Positions 48,276 to 62,100 of a stretch of DNA of 64,000 bases are shown here, piece after piece. Position numbers and translations under genes: made by a program. Every line of letters starts with the position of its first letter. The stretch's first letter is position 1. The notes beneath the pieces were generated by a model. The model saw nothing but the letters and a program-made list of their open reading frames with translations, had not been told where the DNA came from and ran no database searches. Source of the DNA: Branchiostoma floridae (lineage: Eukaryota; Chordata; Leptocardii; Amphioxiformes; Branchiostomatidae); contig NC_049980.1 in NCBI RefSeq assembly GCF_000003815.2, positions 19,614,348 through 19,678,347 on the forward strand. The letters are read 5' to 3'.

Positions 48276-50133
48276 TCACCAGCAGTCCACTAGCGTTGTT
48301 TTCTTGCGTTGCCGTTTTCCCGCACCCTCCTCCAACAGGTAGCTGACGTCTACAGCTGGGGTGGAAGAGGCATGACAAAGTTAGCCTTTATTGAAGATAT
48401 TTGGTACTTCACATTGTATTCCTTGTCTTACTATCATGGGGTACAATACATCATTCACCCAGAGGAGACCTGGCACATCCGTGTCTTGTGTTCAGCTAGG
48501 AGTGTTTCCCCGAAAGGGGCAGGAAAACCCCCAACAGTGCTTTAATACACCGTATAACTTTACTACTACAGTACTGTACAGTACAGTACTCTACTGTACT
48601 CTACAGTACTACTACAGTACAAGTTTTCCTTTTCAGATGGTCTATAATGAAAACAAACTACATTATACAGTATGCAAGTAAAGACCATTTAACATTTTTT
48701 TTCATTCGACTTCTAAATTCAATTTTACTTGGACCCTTGGTTTTAAACTTTGTGATAGAAATAGACCTGTTGTGTCAGAACAATGGTTACAAGTGGACAA
48801 CAAGAAGAAACTGGAACTAGACATACGTTTGTGTTTCCCAGGAAGTTTAGCCAGTAGCTTCAGAAGAACATTGTTGAGCCTCTCCTTTTGCTTCGGTCTC
48901 TGTGAACCCAGGAAAACACACCAAAATCAGAGGAATTGCTCAGAGAAAAATACAGAAATCACAACATTAAATGTAATAAACAGCCAATATGATTTCATTT
49001 ATCACATATCTGCTACAGTATGGACTGTACTCTTCAACATCAGTAGCAGGTCAGAATCAGGCGAGCACATCCGTACCTGTTTTGTCTTGTGAGGTTCTGA
49101 GGAGATTGGTGCCTCTTCTGCAGAAGAGCTACATGGAGAAACAACGACAAAAATCTGTCAGTTTTCCTTGATACAAATACAATGATGAAGACTATACAAA
49201 ATATACTTTTCTCTTTTCACAAGTTCACATGTGATGAAGGTAAGGGCTTTCTACTCATTTCTCTTCTCACAAAAGAATTCCTCCCCTTCTATTAATATCT
49301 ATCGTTACTAAAATACTCAGAAGGATATGAATAAAAACTGATATACATATCACATAAATTGGATCTTAATTCAAAAGGGTATGAATTCTTTGCACAGAAC
49401 TGATAAGGACTTCCAGTTTTGATTATATACCATGTGGACAACACAGTGGCAACACAACATGGTGTTCTGGCCGAAAGACCACACCAAGGATAGAAAATTG
49501 CGTACAGAAAATGTACCTTGGGCTGATGTTGTCAGATATTACTGGTTCCTCCAGCCCTGAGGTGCTGGCCTGATCGATGGAATCACCCATCGTGGAAGAT
49601 GTCTCCGAGCTTCCATCCTGACGGTTACTCTTCCAGTACGGCCTGCAGCAAGTAAGGGTAAGTTTAGTATTGGCTTATATCTTCTCAGGTTCACGTATAC
49701 TATATTTTTGGCTGATTTTTGGCTGAAATCGTTCTCAGATTTCCTTAAACAATACAATTGTCAGAGGATTTTCAGCTAACATATATTGTTACAAAAGGAG
49801 CTACAATCTGCAAGGATCAAGGGCAACCTTTACAGCATACTTTTGTTTGATACAGTTGTATGCACACAACTGTCACAAGAAGGCTTTCAATTTGCTGCTG
49901 TATGCCTTTTCATGAAGCAATTGTCAAGGTTTATCAGATGGACATGTAAACATACCCCTTGTCAGTGATTACACTATCTAAAAAAAACTAAGACATGCAA
50001 AATTAAAAGGACTACAATAAACTTTAGTTTGTATATAGCATATCAGAGACAACAGGATCATTTGGTGCAAAATGAGAAGACCACGAACTCACCTTCCACC
50101 AGTTTTCTTGTAGTGCTCTGGGACATGGTGAGG
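48276..50133 (-). CDS. ASH1L: ASH1L C-terminal exons (50093-50133, 49517-49642, 49077-49128, 48827-48899, 48276-48355)
   Basis: [13 protein letters not shown], a low-complexity acidic/Ser stretch, [20 protein letters not shown], and a final [19 protein letters not shown] ending TLVDCW and TGA. The 49128 acceptor (catgtag) was chosen because only it keeps frame with the next exon; the stronger-looking ctgcag just downstream does not. The RERLNxILLxLLxKxPGK and VTYLLEEGxGRK words are conserved in the vertebrate C-terminus. Confidence 0.88.
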
Positions 50134-53100
50134 CTAGGGTACAAACAGAAGTCAGACTGGGAAATTGTACAAATGTCATCAGCCACTGGTTATGCAGATC
50201 AAATTTATGGGATACATGTATCATAAAAAAATCCATTACAAAGCTATTTTCCCCACAAGACACCAAGTTTAGAGTTACTGCAATGGACATTCAGACTAGA
50301 AATACCAGATGTTTCTGCAAACTCAAATTAGTCAGAAAGGAAATGAGCTGTGAAACATTTCTGTACTGCATGTAAATATACATTGTATTAAAGGCTTTTT
50401 TTAAGAAACTGCTTCACACACAGAACATCAGATACTAAAATGAATATCAACAGAACTGATTACAGATCAAGTGCCACAGCAACACAAGCATGTACCACAC
50501 ATGTACAGACAACCACCAGTATGGCTAAACATGACACCATCTGTATAAGGATCTTACTGTGTATGTTCTCTTGGGCACCAGCCTCTTCTCAAAGTGGTCA
50601 AATGCATAGGGTTTGGTACAGATGGGGTACCTACAGAGAAATGAATGATATGGTCACTTTTAACTACATGTATAAGAACGTTTTGTCTTAGTTAAGGTTT
50701 AATATAGTTACATCATTGAACTTCTTACAAATAATAAGGAAATGTTATTTTGAACGTACTTGGTTTTTGTGGTCTTGTAGAAAAGATGGGCTGTCCTGTC
50801 CAGTCTATAGTCACACACATACACGTCCTGCTCCTTTACAGTCTTGGGGCGGCCCTTACAAAACGTCTTCAAGTCCATGACACAGCAAAGGCCAACCACA
50901 GCCTCCAGTGGGATGATCTCGTACAGGGGCACTCTGAACAGCTGAGAGGGAGAGACAAGTGCTGTTACTCCCCCTGGTGAAACACTTTTGCACTGCAGCA
51001 CCATGTCAATTTCCTGGCATCAATAACTGCCTCTGATACATTATACTTCAGTAGGCTCAACACTTGCACACAATTCCATGTTTGGAAGAACCTCAGGCAT
51101 TATACAGCTGTACATTACATAACTTGTAAGTAAAAGTAGAGCTCCACCCTGGTGTGTATGTCTAACAAAAATGTGAGCCATATCACAGTCAAATCACACA
51201 ATTACTTATACACTGGTCATAGGTACACCTGCTGGTATAAGTGCACTCACCTCATTGGGGAAGAACTTTCTGGAAGGGGCATGGTGGGTTTCATGAGGTC
51301 TGAAGTAGTGGTGGCCAAATGCAAACCTCTCACTTCTGAGGAAATAAAAAACTCCAACCATTAATGCAAAGTCAGGGACACTTTTAAGTTAACTATTGTA
51401 ACAATAACTGAATTGAATTAATGATCTGACCAAAGTCCTGAAACCAAAACAATGTAAATATCAAAATTATGTGACATAAATCCACAGTAACGAATCTGAT
51501 CACCTAGTCCATCACATTCCCTATTTCCAACAAAAATAACATCTTAGAAAGGACTTGGTCACATTTGCCATAAATTCGTATGATTAATCTATGGCAGAAA
51601 CTCAAGGGCATTCTTGGGATTTACACCACAAGATTTAACTGTCAAGTGCCAGATGTGGCTTGAAGTCGACTGTCAGTTTTGTAATAATCAGTTTTGTAAT
51701 TTAGCTGAAAAAATTGTACGACGAACGTGATCATGTCTCTAGGAGACTGCACGAGGGAAGTCTTACTTTTCATTCTTCCACAGCTTTTCCACCCGGAAGA
51801 CGTCCAGCTTGTCGGGGCTGATGTTGGAGAGCAGGCGGTACGACGTGCGGACTGACTTCCCATCAACACTGCGCCGCTGGGACTGGTCACGCATCAGGTA
51901 CACACAGTCCCCTGGAAACAGGAACTCAAGTCAATAATACTGCAGGAAGTAGGAGTCTACATTTTAAGCAACTTCAAAAGTCTTTCAATTGAAATGGGTA
52001 CAGGATTTATCCCTAATTTCCACATGACAATCCACACAGATGATTTGAGTTTGTTTCTGAAGAAGTCGCAAGTCTTTAGAGTACAGAAAACATGTTAGTG
52101 ACAAAGTCTAATATATCCCTGCATTCATGCCATCATAGTCCTTGACATTCTTTCTGCACTATCCTGTTAACGGTCATCCGAATGAGACCTACCTTGTCTG
52201 ACCAACAGGTCATCCCTGAGCAGAGTCAGGTAGTACGTGCAGCCACGGTTAGCGTACGGAGGCTGTGGCACCATGGGAACTTCCCTGTCCACCTGCCGAG
52301 GGTCACACTCCTCACACAGGTAGTGCTCCACGTCATCTGTGGTCCGCATACAGTCACAGTGCTGCCACACCTGGGGTGAATGTATGTTTTTGTACATTAA
52401 GGGTGTGATTTTATCAGCAAAATCAACTAAGTCTTAACAGTTTTATTTATTGGTAAAATGTTCAGCACCAAGGACAGGCATACATGGCTGTGTGGACAGT
52501 TTTCAGCCCCAAGGACAGGCATGCATGGGTGTGTGTGGATGGTGTTCAGCACCAAGGACAGGTATGTTTGGCTGTGCGTGGATGGTGTTCAGCACCAAGG
52601 ACAGGTATGTTTGGCTGTGTGGATGGTGTTCAGCACCAAGGACAGGTATGTCTGGCTGTGTGTTGATGGTGTTCAGCACCAAGGACAGGTATGTTTGGCT
52701 GTGAGGATGGTGTTCAGCACCAAGGACAGGCATGCATGGCTGTGTGTGGATGGTGTTCAGCACCAAGGACAGGTATGTTTGGCTGTGTGGATGATGTTTA
52801 GCACCAAGGACAGGTATGTTTGGCTTTGTGGATGGTGTTCAAACTCAAATTTGTCATAGTGCTCTTTAAAAGTCATAGTGCTCAGTTTTCCATCCTGAGT
52901 AACCCCACCAGCCATTAACCGAATGACTCACCATGCATTTCTCACACTGGATCATGAGCCCCTCATCCTTGAAGATGCCACAGATGCAGCGGATGATGTC
53001 ATCGTCAGACTCGTCCTTCTCCGGGTCCCTCACAGTCTCCTCCACCATCTCTGTGGTGTCAGGCTCCCCGGATACCTCACCAAGTATCTCCTGTACAGCA

Positions 53101-56100
53101 CACAACCCATCACTATTGAACTACCAGTAATATCTAACTTTTCCACAAAAAGTTTGTTACTGCCTTTCAAAATCAAGAAAATCACAAAGTTACCCAGAAA
53201 AGTAAAATCCTTCCCACGTTTTTCACTGTATAAATCTGTGCCCTGCACTTTTTCTATAGCCCTTAATTCACACGACGGTCAAGTAAGGGGCTTGACCACT
53301 AGTAGTGCCTAGGTCTAGCAGTGCCTAGGTAGTTGTAGAAGTGGAGAAGTAGTCCTGAGTAGGGCTGGGTACCGGTACAGAAAATTCAGGTCCAGGTCCG
53401 GTTCAGGTCCAAAGGATCAGGTCCAGGTCCGGACCTGAACCTGGACCTGATTCAGTATGACTCATACCAATTGTCCATTTCACTACAAAGAAATCTGTTT
53501 GGTGGAGTATTAGACTTACACTGGCGTTTTAAAATCCTACAACGCTAACTGCACCTGTACGATTGACTGTAAACCTTGGTAGAAATTACTATAAACTCTA
53601 CTCTACTTCACTCTTGTCATTTTCTTCGAACTGCAAGCGCCAAAACGTGTGAATGCCTGATAAAATAATATGTTAATTTTCTAATCGGTCCAACATCCGG
53701 TCCACCTAATTTTTTCAGGTCCGTTTTTTCTGGACCGGTCCAATAAGAAAAACCGGTTTTGTACCGGTACGCTGTACCGATACCCAGCCCTAGTCCTGAG
53801 TGTTTTGTAACAGATACTAGGCTAAAATAAATGCTGAACACTAAGCACAGAGAAACCATCTAAGCAGTTATGTGCAAGCAGGCCTTGTACCCAGTAGGTT
53901 ATTGCACTGAGTTAACACAAAGGAGCTGATATAAATCTTTGGATCTGTAGAAACAAGTGTGCCTAAAGCTAGGGTCTGAACGGCCCACACAGATGTGTAT
54001 GTTCAGCTGTAGTGATTGTGACTCACTTCTAGCTGCCTGGAAGCATCACTCCTGGCTGTGGTGTACACCTTCCTCAGTCGACACACGTCCTTCCCTATTG
54101 GTGACTTCTTCCCGTGGAATTTCTGCAGGAGTGGAGAACAGGGAACATTTGAGGCACTTTCTGTTTTCATGCCATTCCAAAAAAATCATAAATCGATTTT
54201 TGACCATTTTTCAGTATTTTCTTCATTCCTCCAAATTTTTTCTAGCCTGGTATTCATTCTACATTAGCTTCGGTTTGCCCCTTTGACCACTTCCCTAAAA
54301 TAGCCAGGCACCTTTTAATGAGGATCAATTGGCATTTCAATTATAATATTCTCATAAAAGCTATAAGCTCATATAAGCTAAAATATATGTTCTGATTGGT
54401 TTAAATTTGCACAATAGTATGGTGACGGGATTGAACAGGCATTACAAGGTTTGGACACTGCTTATGAGAAATATAATTGGATACCCTTAATGATTCAGAG
54501 CATAGAGGCCAAACATGTGAATGAGGATGGGAGCCAGACAATTTTGCACAGAAGTGATCATAGAAACAGACTGGTGCTAACATAGAACAAATACTAGGCT
54601 AGTCTCTTTCCTAACCAGAAATGGATTCTCATTCACCTTATTCTCCATACAAACTTGACTTGCATAGGCCGAGATGATCTGTGATGGTTTTTTAAAAGCT
54701 TTTTTTATTTGCACATAACAACATCAAATACATAGACATAGCAAAATAGACATTAAGTAAAGTGCTGCATCTTCCCCACCAACAGCTGAATGGAAGGATA
54801 ATTCAAATCACAATTCATCAATAGTAACATTAGGATAATCAACAAGAAGGGGGATCTATAAATGAATTTTCAAACTTAAGCATTGATTTACATGATATGC
54901 AGATGTACATGTACATGTATGAACCAAGAGCCCCATGATCAAACTTGTCCTTCTCAGTTGACACATGCACAAATTTATAATCATCCATCAATAACTTCTT
55001 GAGTTATGCTGATAAATGACAAAGACAAATTTTACTGAAAACTCAACCTTCTTGGAGAAGGGAATAAAAATAGGGGGAAAATTGTTTTAGTTACATGGAG
55101 GATTTTTGTACATTTAGAGTTTAAAGGTAATTCCAAGCTCTATTAAGAAGCCACAAGCTGCAATTCACACTGTAATAGGAAAACACGGCACAAACCTCAG
55201 CATTCCTGAAGACTTGTTGCATGTTAGCCTCAAAGTCATCCATTGTTTTGTACTTCCCTGTCATGATCTTGTTCTCGATGGTAGTGAGGTCCAGGGGGTC
55301 AGGAATCATGGAATAATACTCAGAATTCCTGAAAGACAACAAAGGACCATTATTCTCTGATATCCTGTTGGCATGGAACCACTTAGTTATGTAAGGAATA
55401 ATATTTTCGAGCCCATTGATCTATGGGAATACAATATGTATCCAGAAGAAAAAAACAATACTACCAAGAAAAGCAATCAATGCGGTTGCCAGAAGCACAC
55501 TACAAACAGGCTGCTTCTCAACTATGCCAAGTGCACAAAACTTCACACCCTTCACTTCTGACACTTGTAGCAAGTCTTTTTGCCTTACCTTTTCCTGTTG
55601 GGAAGGATCATTAGGGGAGCTGCAAGTGCCTGGCCTTTGGTATCTGCAACAGATAATGGACATATGCATATCACCGTTTGCTGGGAAATTTGAGTTTATA
55701 AATCTTTATTTGAACTCTAAAGATGTGTGCCTTGTGCATCTAAGATAAAGAATCTTTTCCCATACACACTATAAAACTAATATCATTACAACCCTATCAT
55801 CAAATCTACGAGAGCCAAAACAACAAACAGCCAAATTAGGTGAAAACATCACCTCATTGGCTGGAGTAATAATGTAAACAATTGGTGATTGGCTACTGAG
55901 AACCTGTACTAACTGCTGTTGTCTCACCTTTGTGATTGACGACAGTGTTGTAGATGTCTTTCAGCACCTGGGCCAGCCTTGCTGTCCTCGTCACTTCACT
56001 GTTCTCTTCCGCAGCTGCCAAACGACGTGTCCGTACTGAGCGCGACGTCTTCAACGCCGTGAACTGCGTCATGAACACGTCTAGCGAGAACAGAAATTAT

Positions 56101-59100
56101 TCAAATCAGCGTCAGTCTACCTACATGTTTACATGGTTCTAAATGGGGTGTTACTTTTCGATCAGCTGAAATGTAAGGATGTTTTATGAATATGAAACCT
56201 GCAACTGTCCAACATTTCTCTTTGGGAAAGATACTTTTGTCAAGACTTAATTATACATTCTACAAAATAAGGATCAGGTCAGATTGATCAACTGTACATA
56301 CAATTAACTACAGTAACTGGAAAAAATCATGTTAATGTTAAAATGTTGAACTATATGTACAAACAGCAGGATGGTGTGTCTAGCAACAGAAGAAGGAAAT
56401 CAGTTTAAAATTCTGCAAAAGGCTTTCTGAAAGCAAACTAGTCATTTTAATGCACTACACAGCAGCTTGACAAGTTGTTATGATATTGACGAAAGTTTCA
56501 AATAGCAATCATTCAAATAGCAGCAAAAGTATATACATAGTAAATAAACAAAGCAAAGTGAAACAAATTATCATTTCCCAGCACGTCATATACTAAAATC
56601 TATCTATAAACATAATTACACATGTATCACTGATGAATATAAATATCAAGTTTGTAGGCTCTGTGTACACCCTCCCTCAACAAGATGACTGACAGGGGAG
56701 GGACTGTAGTCCACAGAGTCTGTTGTTTCCTGGCATGTTTCCTGTACAGTGTGAGGTGAGGAAGAATTACCTTGGAATGGCTTTTCCCTTCCTGGTATGT
56801 CAGAAGTCAGAGGTTATACATGGGGTGGCCGGGGCAGAGGGCAAGAGAAAAAAAAAAGGTAGAAAATGGAAAAAAAACAAAAACATGTCAGGTTGGGTTT
56901 GATTAAGGTTTTTTTAGAAATTAATTTACCTAGAATGCGAAGGCCCCTACACAAACAAATGCAATTATTATACAGATGTGTCTTCTTTCTCTTAAAGTCA
57001 GCTCAAATCTATAACTGGTAACAAAGCATCAAGTCAGACACCGTGGTAAATAATTAAAAAAAATCCTTTCGCTGACAATGAAGTTAAAGATATTGATACC
57101 TTACTCTCCCTTGTGTAACTGTTTTCCAGTAAAAGAACTTAATTCTACTCAATACTTTCCCAAGCTTTCAAGAAAAAATGAACACAAATTTTGTTAAAAT
57201 ACTAATAAGCTCTTCAACTGTAGACCTGACTTGGAACATGTTCTGCAGCAAACCCAACACAATATCAATGGCATTTTCCATGCAAACATGATGGACTTGC
57301 AAGCCGACATAGGCAAAGTCACCTGTTTTTGGAATGTATGCACCTCCGACTGCAGTGCTGGCTGACTTGGTCTCCTGTGACGACTTTTTCTTCATGGCCT
57401 CATTGGTGTTACGCACTCGTTCCCAGTTCCGTAAGAGGAACATCTTGTGCTTCTGGACAAGATTTCTAATGAAAGATTTCAGACATTGTGTCATGAAACT
57501 GAACTAGGAACATCATTGTAACAGTTATGGTCTGAATTTCAGTTATAATATATCTAACAAATTGTCATAACATTATTGATCTGTGTTAATGCGCTTAGTG
57601 TTCATGTTAAAGACATCCTTGAGTTGCATAAATGTATACATAAGAGCATTCATTGATAGCTATTAGGCAACTCTATCAAATAAAGGCCTACATTTTGTAA
57701 AGGAATTTAACTTTAAATGTGATCTTACACTTAAGGATCGAAGTTGCCTAAATCTCAACGACTGGAACCTCAAAGTCAAAATCTCATAGTCGGATCCAGA
57801 ATTTAATACAATCTACAAGGACCTTTTATCCACACAGATCAACTTTTCTGGAAAATCATTACAGTAGTAAGTAGCATTTACCTTTCCCTTGCTGACAGTG
57901 GTTTGATGGTATGTGGGCAGGACTTGTAGATGACTTGTGGAGGTTCCCCAAACCTGGGCAGGTGGTGCTGAGGAGTAGGGTGCTGCTGTTGTGCTCCCTG
58001 TGACTGCTGCTGGCTATGTTGTTCCTGTTAAAATAAAGATAAAAAAGAATATTATCATGTGATCTGTAATGGTGTAATCACAAGAGGTAATCACAAGAGG
58101 GCATTGTTAAATTTTTACCTGCACTAACTGCAAGTGGTATTTCAAGTCCAGGTGCATCTCAAGTATTTTTGTTTGTTTGAACCTTTGTTTATTTATGAAA
58201 GCTTATATCGGTATGCTACTTACCCTCTTTTTCAGCCTTGTTTTGCTCTTTCTTGTTTTGGCCCCTGAGTTCTTGGCTACAGGCTTGTTGTTCAAGGCAC
58301 CGTTGAAGCGTTGGTTCTTTCCCCCGATGAACCCCCTACATTTGGCACTGCCACACTTGCAGATTTGCTAACATAAAAGATGTAGACCAAATTGTTTATA
58401 TAGACCTGTTGAATGTATGTGTAAAAAAAGTGAGTGACTAGGAACAATTCAAAACAATTTGTCCATCTAGTGTACAAGTTACCATTCACTACACAGTATA
58501 TTAATGTATCACACTTTGCGTTCAACATGAGTTGGCTATCCAATAAATGAAATATTACAGAAAATACCCTTCTAGCCATCTAGCTAGTCAAATAATCAAT
58601 AGAAAATGGCAATGCAGATCTTTTAGATTACTGAAAAGTCTGAAGTAGAAGTCTGCAGTACACAACGTAACCACCCGAGGGCACTACTACACCAGTCATC
58701 ACTGTTTACCTGTTTCTCCATGTTGAAAGCGTGGAAGTTGTAGTCGTACGTCAGCTCCTCCCCTGCCGGGATGTCCCTGAGAGCAAAGAGTCCGATCCTG
58801 TACACCCCGTTGACTGACCACTTCTGCATCTCACAGTTGGGCTCGCAGCTGTGGTTGACGAAACGACCCTCACACCCGTACTTGTAGCCGTCGATGACGG
58901 CACCGCTGTGCAGGTTGAGGCAGTAGTGGTGGTTGTGGTCGTGGTAGATCTCGACTGTCCTCCGACGGAACTCCTGTTCGCTCACCACCTCACCAACGTA
59001 CTCCAGGATAAAGTTTCCTACAGATGCAGGAGTGGCATCATTTGTAAATGCTTGCCAATAGTACATGCACGCTGTCACCAGTTGTAGCCAGCCAATACAA

Positions 59101-62100
59101 AATTTAGAAATAGAGGAATTATATCGATATGTGTTGAGCTTACGTCTGTAAATTACAATTTTATGATTTCTTGACTGAGTGTAAGCTGACTGAGATCACA
59201 AGAAAGGGGATTTTTGTAACTATAATGGATTACATACGCTGAAAAAAAAACATAAGTTGGCTACTACAATACAAAATGTGACACTGTCAGAGTAATATTC
59301 TGAAGGTAAACTGGGGCTTTATGACCACATACAAAATGACTAATATGCAACCCCTTACACCATACAAAAGCAGGACTTTTGTATGGTGGATCTACAGAAT
59401 TAAATCCATGTTAAAGCACCACAGATTGCTTTGTGAATACTGATAACTCTTTGCCTTACCCTGTGGGATAGGCGTTTTACTCCTGACTCCGTAGCCTCTG
59501 TCCTTGGTGACGATCCTCTCCAGTCCCGGGTCCCATTCATGCCTCTGTATCCTCTGATTGGCACACTGGTCCGCATATGGGCAGGTGTTGGGGGAACATT
59601 CCATAAAACTCATCCTAACAAGGAGGGAAGGAACGTTAGAAACTATGCAAGTTGGTATGACAAAGAGCATGACATTCTCCAATGAGCATAACATACACGT
59701 GCTTGTATACATGTATATGGGAGTTTTTCTTTGCATGCATTTCTGCGTTTTTGCTAAAATTACTAATTTCCTTATTTTTTCCTACATTTAGTAACTATGC
59801 AACCACTTCTGAACAAATAAACTGGACCCAATGACCCAAAGCACCTGGTTCAATCATACCAAACAACAAACAGATGTTCAGTGAGGAAATATTGTAACTA
59901 ACGGTACTTCTTTATTTACACGTATTTGTAGAAGACAAGCCAGCTATATAAAAGTATAGTAATATCCATGAAAATTAAGTAAAACTCCAGATAATAAATT
60001 AGAACCAGTCAATATTGCCCTTAAGAGGTTGACAGACTGTCATCAAAACCAGTATTGTAAATCGTTGCTATATTCCACTCATCTATTGTGCATGTACATC
60101 ATCTACATATATCTCAATGCAGTCCTTCCTCACCTGTTGAGACAGTCTTCTTGGCAGGCCTTGTCAGCCTGTGCAGGCCGGACACACGTACAGACAACCG
60201 GTTCACAACCAGACAGCGGCTTCACATCAACAAAGATGTCTGAATAGAGATAATCAATGATACAGTTAACATACAACTGATAGATAATCTTGCTTAGACT
60301 ACAAATTCACAGGCATGTTCTTCAAGTAATTGTGAAAAGGAAAAGGAAATGGTGTAAGCTTCCAGAATTTGCCCAGGGACTTCAAAGCAGCTATATACTG
60401 TACACATGTGGCTTGTTAGCATGAGATTTGGTACAGAGGCATATATCCATGTACAGCAGGGTATGCCACATGTTGTTATGCATAACTAATGGTAGCTATC
60501 CCACTCACACAGGGAAGGAGTCGGAAGGACCCCTACTCCATTTGATAACTGTGGTGGATTATATAACATGCCCGAGGTGTGGCTCTCCTCAAACATGGGA
60601 ACCAAGGGCCACAAATCAGGAGAGTCAGGGGAAACTTGGGACAGCTTAATTACAGGCAAAACACTCTACCCATTTTGACACATAATGATCTACAGGACTA
60701 TCTACAGGACTAGGCAAGACCTTTCAAATTTAACTGACAAGGCAACAACCTGACAAACAAAGGTCACACATCTTTACAATTTGGGGTGAAACTTCATGCT
60801 CAAAAATCACATGACTTTCAGATAAATGACTGTAAAAAAATTCAAAGACCATTCTAAAGCTTAGGTACTCTAGTCTTGTAAGTGCATTATCTATCATTTT
60901 TTAAATGGAACATTTATGTCCAAATGTTATCCTCCAATTATATTCCGTGGATTTCTTGAACACTGAAGATGGATTTTCTTCAACAAATTCCTTGAATTGC
61001 CACCGTTCAAGAGTCACAAGGGAACAATATCTCAGATAAATGTGAATTCAAATTTTACATATTCTTAATGTTGGCAGCATAAACTAGAACAGAGAACTCT
61101 CTGTAAAGCCACTTAATATGACAATGACGCTGTTAAAACTGGCAAACTGCTGTGTAGCACATCAAGAAAGATGAAGCCACATACGAGACATGACAGGGGG
61201 GAACGCTTCAAATCCAAACTGCACATTTCTATCGTCCAGGTCTTAACATGGTTTCTCTAAAATATGTGGATGATTTTCCACAGGGCCAGGCTCAAGAACA
61301 GCAAACAATTTAATGTTTCAAAACGATAGATGCTGATATCAAGATTTATGCCTAACTTGTTCCAAGTTACTTATAATTATATGTCACCTTTCATGATTTG
61401 CCTTACACAAAAAATTTCGGCATTGTGAAAACAGTAGCCAATCAAGCTTATGCAATACAAAGATCAATCCAAAAATCCAACATATCGTTGATGTTTTAAC
61501 TACATTGTACAATCTTTACATGACCTATATGCAAGTCTGTTACCAAATGCAGTCAACCTTGTAACACTACTAGAGACTCCATCTGCATAAAGATCACCTG
61601 TTTACAGTGACTACTCTGCCTATGAATCCATTCCATCTCATTTGCTTCCCAGTCACATACAAGTACATCCTTGCTGCACCTCAAAATATCTTAATTTTAC
61701 AAGCTTGCAGTTGACTTGACTTCCAGTCAATAAAAAAAAAAAACTAAAAAAATTACATTCACATGTGTATTATCTGTATTGATCCCTGGTCCAATGCTGA
61801 CTGAGTCACCATCACTAGACACTTTGAAGATGAACCTATTGATAACTGCCTTGGGGCCTTCCACTGCATCTGAATCAGACATGTACAGATACACCTACAT
61901 GTAGATCTGTCAGAACAGTGCCACCTACTGGGCCTCAAAAGTATTTCCTTTTGATCTTGTATAACACTTTTCTCTCTAAAGGAAAAAAAAATAACTGAAA
62001 ACAAAAAACACAGGTACCTGCACCTTCAGAGAAGGTTTTGATCAAAAATCAAAACTTTCAGAAATGAACAAAATAATGACTAATTCCTGTCATTTTCCTT

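Noticed and set aside
49077-49114. Alternative ASH1L exon start at the ctgcag acceptor near 49115-49120
   Set aside because: It forces a phase that cannot join the conserved next exon; the catgtag acceptor gives a clean frame.
52450-52859. Open frames of 84-133 codons on + and 87 on minus
   Set aside because: Artefact of the 41/43 bp minisatellite inside an ASH1L intron.
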